In this document: piece after piece, positions 33,337-42,486 of the stretch
Layout of the letters: each line of letters starts with the position of its first letter
How positions within the stretch are numbered: position 1 is the first letter of the stretch
Assembly (NCBI GenBank): GCA_900472625.1
Contig: UCIT01000066.1
Location: 1 to 62,574 of the forward strand
DNA length: 62,574 nucleotides
Direction of reading: 5' to 3'
Source: Hyphomicrobiales bacterium
Lineage (GTDB): Bacteria > Pseudomonadota > Alphaproteobacteria > Rhizobiales > Rhizobiaceae
The notes under the pieces: model-generated
Database searches by the model: none
Told to the model about the DNA's origin: nothing
The model's input: only the letters and a program-made list of their open reading frames with translations
Program-made: the position numbers and the translations under genes

Positions 33337-34599
33337 TCAAGTGTGTGGTCCCGCAACTTTGGATAAGCACCCGTCAAGCGCGGCAAGCATATGCAGCACA
33401 GCCTGAGGCGGATCGTAGGTTTCCAGATAGGACGCTTCAGCGCGAGCAACTATGCCTTCGACAACCAACGGATCTTCAACCGCCAAGCGCATGCGACGGG
33501 CAAATTCCTTCGCGTTGCCGGCCAGAAGACATGTTTCCATGTCCACGAGATAAGGATTGCCGCAGGCTGCGTTGTCGTGCGCGATGACAAGCGCCCTTTT
33601 CGCCTGCGCGGTCAGGATGCGACTGCGGTTGCCGACAGGCACATCCAGCGGCGCAATCGCCGCATGCACTCGACCGAGCATCTCCGTAAGGTTCTCTATG
33701 AAACCGATATACCTGAATTCTGGGCGTTCGCGGATGATCGTCATCGCCCAATTGGGGGGTGCCTCGCGCCCACCAACGATGATGTCGAAGCCGCCTTTTC
33801 CCCAGATTTTCTGCAGTTCGGGGTAGAGGCGAGAAAAAAGGAAATGCAAAGATGAGCGTGACCCCAGGCCGAAAAGATGCCCGTAAAAAAGAAATGTTGG
33901 CTTCTGAGGAGGCTGTCGCAGATAATCGACATCCACCTGCTGTGAGTTCGGCCAGGGATATGGCGCAAATCGGGCCCTTATTCCGATCTTCGCCAGCGCC
34001 TTCTCTGAGGACTTGGAGGCGACGATGATTTCCTCACATCCAGACAATATGGTCCGATAAATTTTCTTCCAGGCGCGCCTTTGCAACAGGGCATAAGGAA
34101 GGTGGCGCAGGGAAGCCCAACGCTCCCGTATATTATAAAGGAAGTGATACCATTCCGACTCAAACCGGAGATCGCCTATCCAGGCAACGGTACGGTAAGC
34201 CGGCGTCTTGCCGATGAGGATCGCAGCAGGGAGGTCCATCGCGACAACAACATCGGGTTTAAAGATGCTCAGCTTGTCGGCAAGCTCTTCTTTTCCCGTT
34301 AAGTCCATCTCAATGCCTAAGCGGCTGGGCAGTGCGATCGCTGGCGCGGACGTGACTGTGACGACCTCCACGCGATCGGCAGCTTCTAAAGAATTGCGGA
34401 GCGCCGCCAAGCTCTCCGCGGAAAGTCCGCCCTTGCCGCCGACGACCACCACCTGCACCCGATAGCCGGCGTCCACCACGGCTTTGAGATAATGATAGTA
34501 CAAGACGACGCTGGCACCGTCCATGGCATGCGGGATTCCGATGGTGACGAAAGCGATACGTTGGTCAGCTTTCCTACTATCGATCGCTACGCTGATCAT
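33337..34599 (-). CDS. Glycosyltransferase (GT-B fold)
   Basis: A 420-residue GT-B type glycosyltransferase of the group-1 kind. The N-domain begins RIAFVTIGIPHAMDGASVVL and the C-domain reads PTFLFYGHLFGLGSRSSLHF, then FDIIVGGREAPPNW and FRYIGFIENLTEMLGRVHAA. The acidic EX7E motif is not conserved in the usual form (IAPLDVPVGNRSRILTAQAK occupies the site), so it is a divergent member. The start overlaps the wecB stop by 4 bp. The donor sugar is unknown. Confidence 0.82.
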   Translation of the reverse strand: MISVAIDSRKADQRIAFVTIGIPHAMDGASVVLYYHYLKAVVDAGYRVQVVVVGGKGGLSAESLAALRNSLEAADRVEVVTVTSAPAIALPSRLGIEMDLTGKEELADKLSIFKPDVVVAMDLPAAILIGKTPAYRTVAWIGDLRFESEWYHFLYNIRERWASLRHLPYALLQRRAWKKIYRTILSGCEEIIVASKSSEKALAKIGIRARFAPYPWPNSQQVDVDYLRQPPQKPTFLFYGHLFGLGSRSSLHFLFSRLYPELQKIWGKGGFDIIVGGREAPPNWAMTIIRERPEFRYIGFIENLTEMLGRVHAAIAPLDVPVGNRSRILTAQAKRALVIAHDNAACGNPYLVDMETCLLAGNAKEFARRMRLAVEDPLVVEGIVARAEASYLETYDPPQAVLHMLAALDGCLSKVAGPHT

Positions 34600-35717
34600 T
34601 GACGAACTTTTCCTGCTGCATTTTTAAGGCTGGCGGCAACCCGCTGGGCCGTATTGCCGTCCCAGAATTCGATTGCCGTCGGATTGCGTTCGGTAACCAT
34701 GGCCTCGCGGACAGCCGACAGAAGATTTTCAGCCGTGATGAGGCGATTGGTACCTTGAGTAATCGTCACAGGCCGCTCGGTCGAGGCCCGGAGCGTCAGG
34801 CATGGGACGCCCAGGACGCTCGTCTCCTCCTGAACGCCGCCGGAGTCCGTCAAGAGAAAGGACGCCTGGCGGATCAGCGCGATGAAGGGAATATAGCTGA
34901 GGGGCGGTATCAGCCTCACCCCGGCGCCGGTTAGCTGGTCCTCGAGGCCTGCAAGATTCAGGCCTCTCTTCGTACGCGGATGGAGAGGGAATATCAGCTG
35001 GACTTTTTTTGCAGCATCGCAGAGCTCTCGAACGATTGCCTCCAGTACAGCGGGATCATCTACGTTGGATGGTCGATGAAGCGTGACGACCCCATACTGC
35101 TTGTCGGGGACGAAACCGATCTCGTCGGCAACTTTGCACTTTTCGACCGTCGGCAGCACGGCGAACAGCGCATCGATCATGATGTTGCCGACAAGCTCGA
35201 TCTTCTCAGGTGGAACGCCTTCCCTCAACAGATTATCGTTGCCGTCGATTGATGGCGTCCACAGCAGGTCGGCGATCGAGTCCGTCAGAATGCGGTTCAA
35301 CTCCTCGGGCATGCCCCGATCAAGACTTCTCAACCCCGCCTCGAGATGCGCGACGGGAAAACCGAGTTTCTTTGCTGTTAGCGTGCATGCAATCGTGGAA
35401 TCGACATCTCCGACAACGATAACCCAATCCGGGCGGCTTTCATCGAGGCAAAGCTTCTCGTAGGCCATCATGATCGAACCGGTCACCCGAGCGTGGGAGC
35501 CGGTCAGTGCGCCGAGATGGAAATCCGGTGGCGGGAGCCTAAGATCGCGGAACATCCAGTCGGACATGCTTATATCGTAATGTTGACCGGTATGAATGAT
35601 GAAGGGCTGACACCAGTCACATTGGCTGAGCACGTGCCAGAGCGGCGCGATCTTGACGAAGTTGGGCCGTGCACCGGCAATCAGATGCACAGATAGCGGC
35701 TTGGCAGCAGCTGTCAT
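34596..35717 (-). CDS. wecB: UDP-N-acetylglucosamine 2-epimerase (non-hydrolysing)
   Basis: WecB interconverts UDP-GlcNAc and UDP-ManNAc. Family motifs are VHLIAGARPNFVKIAPLWHV (~10-29), HLEAGLRSLDRGMPEELNR (~128-146) and the C-terminal LTDSGGVQEETSVLGVP (~293-309). At 373 residues the length is normal. It overlaps fcl by 4 bp and the next glycosyltransferase by 4 bp. The product UDP-ManNAc could be used directly, or oxidised if the nearby dehydrogenase accepts it. It differs from the NeuC-type hydrolysing epimerase found further right, so the two serve different branches. Confidence 0.94.
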   Translation of the reverse strand: MTAAAKPLSVHLIAGARPNFVKIAPLWHVLSQCDWCQPFIIHTGQHYDISMSDWMFRDLRLPPPDFHLGALTGSHARVTGSIMMAYEKLCLDESRPDWVIVVGDVDSTIACTLTAKKLGFPVAHLEAGLRSLDRGMPEELNRILTDSIADLLWTPSIDGNDNLLREGVPPEKIELVGNIMIDALFAVLPTVEKCKVADEIGFVPDKQYGVVTLHRPSNVDDPAVLEAIVRELCDAAKKVQLIFPLHPRTKRGLNLAGLEDQLTGAGVRLIPPLSYIPFIALIRQASFLLTDSGGVQEETSVLGVPCLTLRASTERPVTITQGTNRLITAENLLSAVREAMVTERNPTAIEFWDGNTAQRVAASLKNAAGKVRQ

Positions 35718-36709
35718 TGACTACGGCCCTCACCCCTGAGGAAAGCCTGATATGCGAGCCGAAGTCCCTCGCTCAAGCCAATTCTAGGTCGCCAACCGTG
35801 CTCGAACAATCGCGTCGAGTCGAGAAGCTTTCGCGGACTTCCGTCTGGCCGACTGGTATCGAATTCAATCCCACCTTCATAACCTACAGTCTCGCCGATC
35901 AACTGCGCAAGCTTTGCAATGGAGATCTCCTGACCGTTTCCGATATTTACCATGGGAGGTATACCCTGATCGGACAGACCGGTGGTTAGGGCACCATACG
36001 CATCCTGGGGTAGATTCATAAGATACACGCAGGCATCGGCCATGTCGTCACTGAAGAGGAACTCGCGCAGAACCTTACCGGACCCCCATATCTCGACCTT
36101 GGGCGCCCCTGTGACACGCGCATTCTCAAAGCGGCGGATGAGCGCTGGGATTACATGGCTGTTTTCCGGATGGTAGTTGTCACGTGGTCCGTAAAGATTG
36201 GTGGGCATGACCGAGAGGAATTTTGTTCCGTACTGACGGTTATAGCTCCAGCACATCTCGATACCGGCAATCTTAGCCAGCGCATATGGCCTGTTGGTCG
36301 GCTCGAGCTGGCCGCTTAGCAGGCTGTCCTCACGCATCGGCTGCGGCGCTAGCTTCGGATATATGCAGCTTGATCCGAGGAATAGAAGTCGTTCGACACC
36401 GGATTTCCACGACGCGTGGATCGCATTTGTCTGAATGGCGAGATTGTCGTGAATGAAATCGGCGGGATAAGTATTGTTGGCATGAATGCCGCCCACCTTC
36501 GCCGCAGCGAGAAAGACATAGTCGGGCTTCTCGTTTTCAAAAAAGGCCTCGGTCTGCGACTTGTCACGAAGATCAAGCTCCCGGTGCTTGCGCAAGAGAA
36601 GGTTGCTATAACCGCTCTCTTCGAGTGCCCGCACGATCGCGGAGCCAACCAAGCCCTCGTGTCCAGCGACGTATATCTTGGCCGATTTCTTCATCCCGTC
36701 TTTACTCAT
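35714..36709 (-). CDS. fcl: GDP-L-fucose synthase
   Basis: Fcl (WcaG) converts GDP-4-keto-6-deoxy-mannose to GDP-L-fucose by epimerisation and NADPH reduction. It is a short-chain dehydrogenase-type protein of 331 residues with the Rossmann motif VAGHEGLVGSAIVRALE (~14-30), the active-site serine/cysteine block FLGSSCIYPKLAPQPM (~109-124) and YALAKIAG (~141-148) carrying catalytic Tyr and Lys. It sits directly after gmd with an 8-bp overlap, the classical GDP-fucose gene pair. Fucose is common in rhizobial surface polysaccharides and Nod factors; nodulation genes are not present here. Confidence 0.95.
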   Translation of the reverse strand: MSKDGMKKSAKIYVAGHEGLVGSAIVRALEESGYSNLLLRKHRELDLRDKSQTEAFFENEKPDYVFLAAAKVGGIHANNTYPADFIHDNLAIQTNAIHASWKSGVERLLFLGSSCIYPKLAPQPMREDSLLSGQLEPTNRPYALAKIAGIEMCWSYNRQYGTKFLSVMPTNLYGPRDNYHPENSHVIPALIRRFENARVTGAPKVEIWGSGKVLREFLFSDDMADACVYLMNLPQDAYGALTTGLSDQGIPPMVNIGNGQEISIAKLAQLIGETVGYEGGIEFDTSRPDGSPRKLLDSTRLFEHGWRPRIGLSEGLRLAYQAFLRGEGRSQ

Positions 36710-37787
36710 TGTAGTCGAAGGTCGAAAAACCGTGCCGCTTTACAAGCTCGTCCCGTTCGGCAGACTTGAGATCCTCTCGCATCATCTCACGCACAAGCTC
36801 ACCGAAACTTGTCTGCGGGCTCCAGCCTAGCTTTTGCTGCGCCTTGGATGCATCGCCGAGCAGCGTCTCGACTTCAGTTGGGCGGAAATATGCTGGATCG
36901 ACCCTAACGACGACGTTGCCGTGCTGGTCTACGCCGGTCTCCTCGACACCCTCGCCCGACCACGAAATCTCAAGCCCGACTTCGCGCGCGGCCTCTTCCA
37001 CGAACTCCCTAACACTATGCTGCTCACCCGTGGCAATGACGAAATCCTCCGGCTCTTCTTGCTGCAACATAAGCCACTGCATCTCGACATAGTCGCGGGC
37101 GTGTCCCCAGTCGCGGCGGGAATCTAGGTTGCCGAGATATAGGCATGTCTGCAATCCCAGGGTTATCCTCGCAAGGGCGCGGGTGATCTTGCGGGTAACG
37201 AACGTCTCACCGCGCAACGGGCTCTCATGGTTGAAGAGAATTCCGTTGCATGCATACATTCCATAGGCCTCCCGGTAGTTCACCGTGATCCAGTATGCGT
37301 AGAGCTTGGCGACGGCATAAGGGCTGCGCGGATAGAACGGCGTGGTTTCACGCTGCGGCGTTTCTTGCACCAAGCCATAGAGCTCGGACGTGGACGCTTG
37401 ATAGAAGCGCGTCTTTTTTTCCAGGCCGAGGATCCGAATGGCTTCTAGGATACGAAGCGTACCGAGGCCGTCGGCATTGGCAGTGTACTCCGGAGTCTCG
37501 AAGCTAACCGCCACATGGCTCATAGCCGCAAGATTGTATATCTCATCCGGCTGCACCTGCTGGATGATGCGTATGAGATTCGTGGAGTCCGTCAGGTCCC
37601 CATAGTGTAACACCAGGCTTCGGTTCGAGACATGCGGATCCTGGTAGAGGTGGTCGATGCGGTCGGTGTTGAAGAGGGATGCGCGGCGCTTGATGCCGTG
37701 GACGACATAGCCTTTCCGGAGCAAGAAATCTGCGAGATATGCGCCGTCCTGTCCGGTTATGCCCGTGATCAAAGCAACTTTCTGCAT
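36702..37787 (-). CDS. gmd: GDP-mannose 4,6-dehydratase
   Basis: Gmd makes GDP-4-keto-6-deoxy-D-mannose from GDP-mannose, the first step to GDP-fucose or GDP-rhamnose. The start at 37787 (MQKVALITGITGQDGAYLAD) puts the Rossmann motif at the N-terminus as in the family; an in-frame TTG 18 bases upstream is less likely. Active-site landmarks are FYQASTSELYG (~128-138) and YAVAKLYAYW (~157-166), plus NHESPLRGETFVTRKITRA. It has ~361 residues. The downstream overlap with fcl shows co-translation. Confidence 0.95.
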   Translation of the reverse strand: MQKVALITGITGQDGAYLADFLLRKGYVVHGIKRRASLFNTDRIDHLYQDPHVSNRSLVLHYGDLTDSTNLIRIIQQVQPDEIYNLAAMSHVAVSFETPEYTANADGLGTLRILEAIRILGLEKKTRFYQASTSELYGLVQETPQRETTPFYPRSPYAVAKLYAYWITVNYREAYGMYACNGILFNHESPLRGETFVTRKITRALARITLGLQTCLYLGNLDSRRDWGHARDYVEMQWLMLQQEEPEDFVIATGEQHSVREFVEEAAREVGLEISWSGEGVEETGVDQHGNVVVRVDPAYFRPTEVETLLGDASKAQQKLGWSPQTSFGELVREMMREDLKSAERDELVKRHGFSTFDYNE

Positions 37788-37898
37788 CTCACATCTTTCA
37801 CTCAACGGTTACAACTGGCCCTTCCGTAAGGTCAGACCATCCTATAATCAAGTCTGTCCCGATCGACGGCGTCCGATCACCCGCTCGAAGCAGCCTGC

Positions 37899-39173
37899 TC
37901 AGAGACGCAGGTCCGCCTCATGGGCGGAGAATACATACTTCAGGTCATAAAGGACGTGAACGGATTTTCCGAGCGACCGGATGCGATCGATGCCGAGCGC
38001 CTTGAACTGGTCATGCGCAACGGCGAGAATGATCGCGTCATACGTATCTGCTTCAGGCTCGCCTATCGGATTTACGCCATATTCGGCATTGGCTTCCTCC
38101 GGGCTGACCCAGGGATCATAGACATCAGCCTGCACGTGATAGTCACCAAGCTCGTTGATAACGTCGATCACGCGTGTGTTGCGCAAATCTGGACAGTTCT
38201 CCTTGAAGGCAAGCCCCATCACCAGGACGCGGGCTCCATCGACGTGGATTCTTTTTCGGGTCATGGCCTTGACTAGCTGCGAAACGACATAGGAGCCCAT
38301 GCCGTCATTGAGCCGGCGGCCGGCCAGTATGATCTCCGGGTGGTACCCGATGGCCTGGGCCTTGTGGGTCAAGTAGTAGGGATCGACGCCGATGCAATGT
38401 CCTCCGACGAGGCCGGGGCGAAACGGAAGAAAGTTCCATTTGGTGCCCGCAGCTCTAAGCACGGCCTCGGTGTCGATACCCATTCGATTGAAGATTATTG
38501 CCAGTTCATTGATAAGTGCGATGTTGAGGTCGCGCTGGGTGTTCTCTATGACCTTTGCCGCCTCGGCTACACGAATACTTTCCGCTTTGTGCGTCCCTGC
38601 GACCACTATCTCGTTGTAAAGGCTATCTACTAGATCGGCAATTTCGGGCGTTGATCCGGAAGTGACTTTGCGGATCGTCGTTACGCGGTGTTGCTTGTCC
38701 CCCGGATTGATACGCTCGGGACTGTAGCCGACATAAAAGTCGACATTGAAGCGAAGTCCCGAAACCCTTTCCAGCACAGGCACGCAGTCTTCTTCTGTCG
38801 CCCCAGGGTAGACAGTGGATTCATAGACGACCACATCGCCCGGCTTCAAGGCCCGTCCAACGGTTTCGCTGGCCTTGATCAAGGGCGTCAGATCTGGGCG
38901 GTTGAAATTGTCGATCGGCGTCGGGACGGTGACGATGAATATGGCACAAGAACGAAGATCGTTCTCATCTGCGCTGAATTTCAGATGACGGGACTGTAGT
39001 AGCTCCTGTGAGCTAACTTCCAGCGTATGGTCTCTGCCTGCCTTGAGTTCATCAATCCTTCGCTTGTTGATATCGAATCCCAACACGGCGCGGTTGCGAC
39101 CGAACTCGACGGCGAGGGGCAGACCCACATATCCCAAACCGACAACTGCGAGCTTCAACTTCTTATCAGTCAA
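37899..39173 (-). CDS. tviB: UDP-N-acetylhexosamine 6-dehydrogenase (TviB/WbpO type)
   Basis: An NAD-dependent nucleotide-sugar dehydrogenase oxidising C6 of UDP-GlcNAc or UDP-GalNAc to the uronic acid. A TTG at 39173 preceded by GAGGA is chosen; it gives ~424 residues and starts at the Rossmann motif (KLKLAVVGLGYVGLPLAVEF). The pattern VVYESTVYPGATEEDCVPVL, then FYVGYSPERINPGD and GGHCIGVDPYYLTHKAQ, is closest to TviB/WbpO as I remember them, not to UDP-glucose dehydrogenase or WecC. The catalytic Cys is in GGHCIGVDP. Its uronic acid product is a natural substrate for the amidotransferases next door. Confidence 0.9.
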   Translation of the reverse strand: MTDKKLKLAVVGLGYVGLPLAVEFGRNRAVLGFDINKRRIDELKAGRDHTLEVSSQELLQSRHLKFSADENDLRSCAIFIVTVPTPIDNFNRPDLTPLIKASETVGRALKPGDVVVYESTVYPGATEEDCVPVLERVSGLRFNVDFYVGYSPERINPGDKQHRVTTIRKVTSGSTPEIADLVDSLYNEIVVAGTHKAESIRVAEAAKVIENTQRDLNIALINELAIIFNRMGIDTEAVLRAAGTKWNFLPFRPGLVGGHCIGVDPYYLTHKAQAIGYHPEIILAGRRLNDGMGSYVVSQLVKAMTRKRIHVDGARVLVMGLAFKENCPDLRNTRVIDVINELGDYHVQADVYDPWVSPEEANAEYGVNPIGEPEADTYDAIILAVAHDQFKALGIDRIRSLGKSVHVLYDLKYVFSAHEADLRL

Positions 39174-39333
39174 CTGGATTTTCCTCAGGAGAGCCGTCTG
39201 TGTTCCCCGGGGGTAGCAATTCGCATAACATATTTCCAGTAAAATAATCCAAAGCACACCTCCTACGCAGTAGCGATGATGCCGCCATCAAGGGTTGAGC
39301 GTTCGGTTCCTCGTTCGCTTACCTTGTCAAGGA

Positions 39334-41292
39334 TCAATGAAGCGGTTGCCCAAATTCCGCGAGCCATACTTGGAACATCAGGACAGTCCAGAGCTGATGT
39401 GACCAGTTCCGCCTGCCGCTTAGATGTTCAGCCCAGCGCTCCCGCACCATCGCCGCGGAGAAGTAGCCCTCCTGCTCTAGCCGGGATTGAGACAGCAAGG
39501 ATTCCGCCCAATCTCGCAACGGGCCGCGCAGCCAGGCGTCGATCGGAACACCGAAGCCGATCTTCGGTCTTTCGATCAAATCGCGCGGGACATGTTTGTA
39601 GAGTAGTTGCCGGAGCAGCCACTTGCCCTGACCGTCACGAATTTTCATCGACAACGGTAGACGCCAGGAAAACTCGACCAGACGGTGATCGAGCATCGGC
39701 ACGCGCGTCTCCAGGGAGGCGCCCATCGCAGCACGGTCAACCTTGGCGAGGATGTCTCCGGGCAGATAGCTCACCTGGTCCAGATACATCATCCTGGAGG
39801 CAAAATCGGTAGCCTCCGGCCAATCCTGCGGCTGCGTGAGGACCGTCGAAGGCTCGCGGCCGCCGAGTACCAGGTTGGCGGGATCCTGCCATGACGAGAC
39901 GAGACGCTTGTACAGATCTTCAGCGTTTGCGGCCGACAGCAGGCCGGCAACTTTGTGAATCTTGTCGCCCGGAACCTGATATCGCAATCTGACAGGGATG
40001 GCCGGGGCCGCGACTGCAAACATCTTGTCCCAGCCTTCAGGCGATGCCCCCCGGAGCGATCGAGCCAGTATCGCACGGATCGGTTGCGGTATGTGCCGTA
40101 TTTTGTTCCAGATGCCGGCGGCCCACATGTAGCGATTGTAGCCACCGAAAAGCTCGTCTCCGGCGTCTCCCGAAAGACTGACGGTAACGTGCTGTCGCGC
40201 CATGGATGAGACGAGATGAGTTGGTATCTGGGAGGAATCCGCGAATGGTTCGTCGTAGAGCTGGGCGAGACGCGGGACCACGCTCATCGCCTCCTGGGGT
40301 GTGACATACAATTCGGTATGATCGCAGCCCAGATGCCTTGCGACAGCCTTGGCATGAATAGCTTCGTTGTAGCCGGCCTCATGGAAACCGATCGTGAACG
40401 TCTTTACCGGACGCGACGACTGGGACTGCATGAGTGCCACAATCGTCGACGAATCGATTCCGCCCGAAAGAAACGCGCCAAGTGGCACGTCAGCCATCAT
40501 CTGCCCGGCCACCGCCCTGCCCAGAATCTCTTCCAGCTCTGCCAGCGCATCGGCGTCGGTGATCCGCGTGTCGATCTTCTGCTGAGCAGCCGCTTTAACA
40601 CTCCAATAGGTTTCAGGTTCCGGCATTCCGCCGATTCTGGAAGCTGCGTCGAGAGTCAAAAAAGTTCCCGGCATCAGCTTTGAGATGCCTTTGTAGATGC
40701 TATACGGTGCCGGGATGTACATGTGCCGCATGTAGAGCGTAAGAACGTCCCGATCGACAGGCGCCTCGAACGAGGAATGAGCGCATAGGGCCTTAAGCTC
40801 CGAACCGAATAAAAAGTTGTCCCCTTGCCAGCCGTAGTAAAGCGGCTTTTCACCCATGCGGTCCCGACCCAGCGTCAGCGCCTTTTCTTTCCTATCCCAG
40901 AGCGAGAAGGCATACATTCCGGTGGAAACGGTCAGCGCACGGCGGATGCCCCACGCAGACAGCGCTGCCAGGAACGTCTCGGTATCAGAATGACCGCGCC
41001 ATTCGTATGCTTGGCCACCGCTCTCCAACATGCGCCGCATTTCGACATGGTTGTAGATTTCGCCGTTAAAGACGATAACGAAGCGCCCATCGGCCGAGAT
41101 CATTGGCTGATGTCCGGCTTCGGAAAGATCGACAATCGACAGCCGCGCCTGCGCCAATGCGATCCCATCGTCCGCCCAGGTGCCGCAGTCGTCCGGTCCA
41201 CGATGTCTGAGCTTGCCGATCATGGAACGAACATCGCCTTCGACCGTCTCCTTGGCGATCTCCGGCGCCATTACCCCCGCAATGCCACACAT
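39334..41292 (-). CDS. asnB: Asparagine synthase-type glutamine amidotransferase (copy 1)
   Basis: A 652-residue AsnB-family protein: an N-terminal class II glutaminase with the nucleophile Cys2 (MCGIAGVMAPE, HRGPDD at ~30-35, FNGEIYNH at ~75-82) and a C-terminal synthetase domain with the ATP PP-loop LSGGIDSSTIVAL at ~275-287. Housekeeping AsnB makes asparagine, but copies inside O-antigen or exopolysaccharide loci are thought to amidate sugar uronic acids. Its place between glycosyltransferases and a UDP-HexNAc dehydrogenase favours the latter. A 160-bp gap follows before tviB, where a new promoter may lie. Confidence 0.9.
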   Translation of the reverse strand: MCGIAGVMAPEIAKETVEGDVRSMIGKLRHRGPDDCGTWADDGIALAQARLSIVDLSEAGHQPMISADGRFVIVFNGEIYNHVEMRRMLESGGQAYEWRGHSDTETFLAALSAWGIRRALTVSTGMYAFSLWDRKEKALTLGRDRMGEKPLYYGWQGDNFLFGSELKALCAHSSFEAPVDRDVLTLYMRHMYIPAPYSIYKGISKLMPGTFLTLDAASRIGGMPEPETYWSVKAAAQQKIDTRITDADALAELEEILGRAVAGQMMADVPLGAFLSGGIDSSTIVALMQSQSSRPVKTFTIGFHEAGYNEAIHAKAVARHLGCDHTELYVTPQEAMSVVPRLAQLYDEPFADSSQIPTHLVSSMARQHVTVSLSGDAGDELFGGYNRYMWAAGIWNKIRHIPQPIRAILARSLRGASPEGWDKMFAVAAPAIPVRLRYQVPGDKIHKVAGLLSAANAEDLYKRLVSSWQDPANLVLGGREPSTVLTQPQDWPEATDFASRMMYLDQVSYLPGDILAKVDRAAMGASLETRVPMLDHRLVEFSWRLPLSMKIRDGQGKWLLRQLLYKHVPRDLIERPKIGFGVPIDAWLRGPLRDWAESLLSQSRLEQEGYFSAAMVRERWAEHLSGRRNWSHQLWTVLMFQVWLAEFGQPLH

Positions 41293-41307
41293 GGTATGCT
41301 TTCCGTT

Positions 41308-42471
41308 CTAGGTTGCCACCTTGTTGAGTCTTTTCACCAGGCCGCGCTCTGTATCGAGTTCCCTATAAAGGTCTTCGTAACGCCGCACGACAGCGTGTAT
41401 GTTGAAATTCGTTTCGATCCGGATGCGGGCAGCACCGCGGCGTTCTAGGCGCTGCTGTGGCAGCAGATCGAAATGACGCTTCCATGCAGCTGCCATGCCA
41501 ACCGCATCACCGATCGCCACAACACGATCATCCGCGCCGATGATAATGGCACTGTCGCCGGCATCGGTTGCAATGCAGGGCACCCCGCAGGCCATGGCCT
41601 CACCGATGACATTCGGGAAGCCCTCGGTGGTCGAGCAACTGGCCAGCAGGTCGAGCCCATTCATGACCCCAGGTATATCCTGTTGCTGTCCGAGAAGGAT
41701 GGCAGCTTGTAGGATATTGGCCTGTTTCAGCAAGCTGACCAGTTCGCTGTTTGCGTCGTCCAGGCTTGTGCCGGCGAGGACAAAGCGGGCATGTGGGAAG
41801 TCCCTGAGAAACAGCGATGCTGCCTCGGCGAAGACTGGAAAGCCCTTGACCTTGTTATAGCGACCGACAATGCCAATCACCGGCGCATCGGAGCCAACAT
41901 CCCATTGAGAACGGCTTTTCCGGCGTGCCTCCGCATCCGGCGCGAAGCGGACGACATCGAAGCCGTTTCCAATGACTTCCCAACGGCGAGGGTGGTAGCC
42001 AACGGCAGTGTGGGCTGATTTCCCGGCAAATGAATTTGCAACCACGCAACTCGGGAATGTCGAGAGCCTGGCCAGTATGCGGACCAGGAGGCGATTTCGT
42101 CCAGGGACGTCGGCGACATTGAGGTCGGCGCAACGCAGGTTCCAAATTAGCGGCCCGCTGAAACCAAACGCCTTCAAGCCAAGACTGAAAAGATCGGCAT
42201 GATGGAGCCAGCTTTGGATTACATCAGGCGCAAATTGCTCCGCGAGGACGCGGGCGCGGCTAAGGCCCCTGAATAGGCCCAGTGGTCCCTTGATTTGAAG
42301 AACATGCGTGGGTATCCCCAAGGCCTCGATCCGCTGGCCGATCACGCCAAGACTGGTAAGCGATATTACTTCCTGCTGGACGGACGAGCGATCGGTGTGC
42401 GCAATCAAGCGCAGCAGCATGTTCTCTGCACCGCCCACGTCAAGCCCGGTGATTATATGGAGAACCTTCAT
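41308..42471 (-). CDS. Family 4 glycosyltransferase
   Basis: A canonical GT4 enzyme of 387 residues. The N-domain begins MKVLHIITGLDVGGAENMLL. The C-domain carries PVIGIVGRYNKVKGFPVFAE (~194-213) and the EX7E region ASCSTTEGFPNVIGEAMACG (~270-289). It would add one sugar to the growing lipid-linked repeat unit. It lies 15 bp after the next glycosyltransferase gene and 15 bp before asnB copy 1, within the same transcript. Confidence 0.92.
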   Translation of the reverse strand: MKVLHIITGLDVGGAENMLLRLIAHTDRSSVQQEVISLTSLGVIGQRIEALGIPTHVLQIKGPLGLFRGLSRARVLAEQFAPDVIQSWLHHADLFSLGLKAFGFSGPLIWNLRCADLNVADVPGRNRLLVRILARLSTFPSCVVANSFAGKSAHTAVGYHPRRWEVIGNGFDVVRFAPDAEARRKSRSQWDVGSDAPVIGIVGRYNKVKGFPVFAEAASLFLRDFPHARFVLAGTSLDDANSELVSLLKQANILQAAILLGQQQDIPGVMNGLDLLASCSTTEGFPNVIGEAMACGVPCIATDAGDSAIIIGADDRVVAIGDAVGMAAAWKRHFDLLPQQRLERRGAARIRIETNFNIHAVVRRYEDLYRELDTERGLVKRLNKVAT

Positions 42472-42486
42472 GGTCGCAGATCGAGC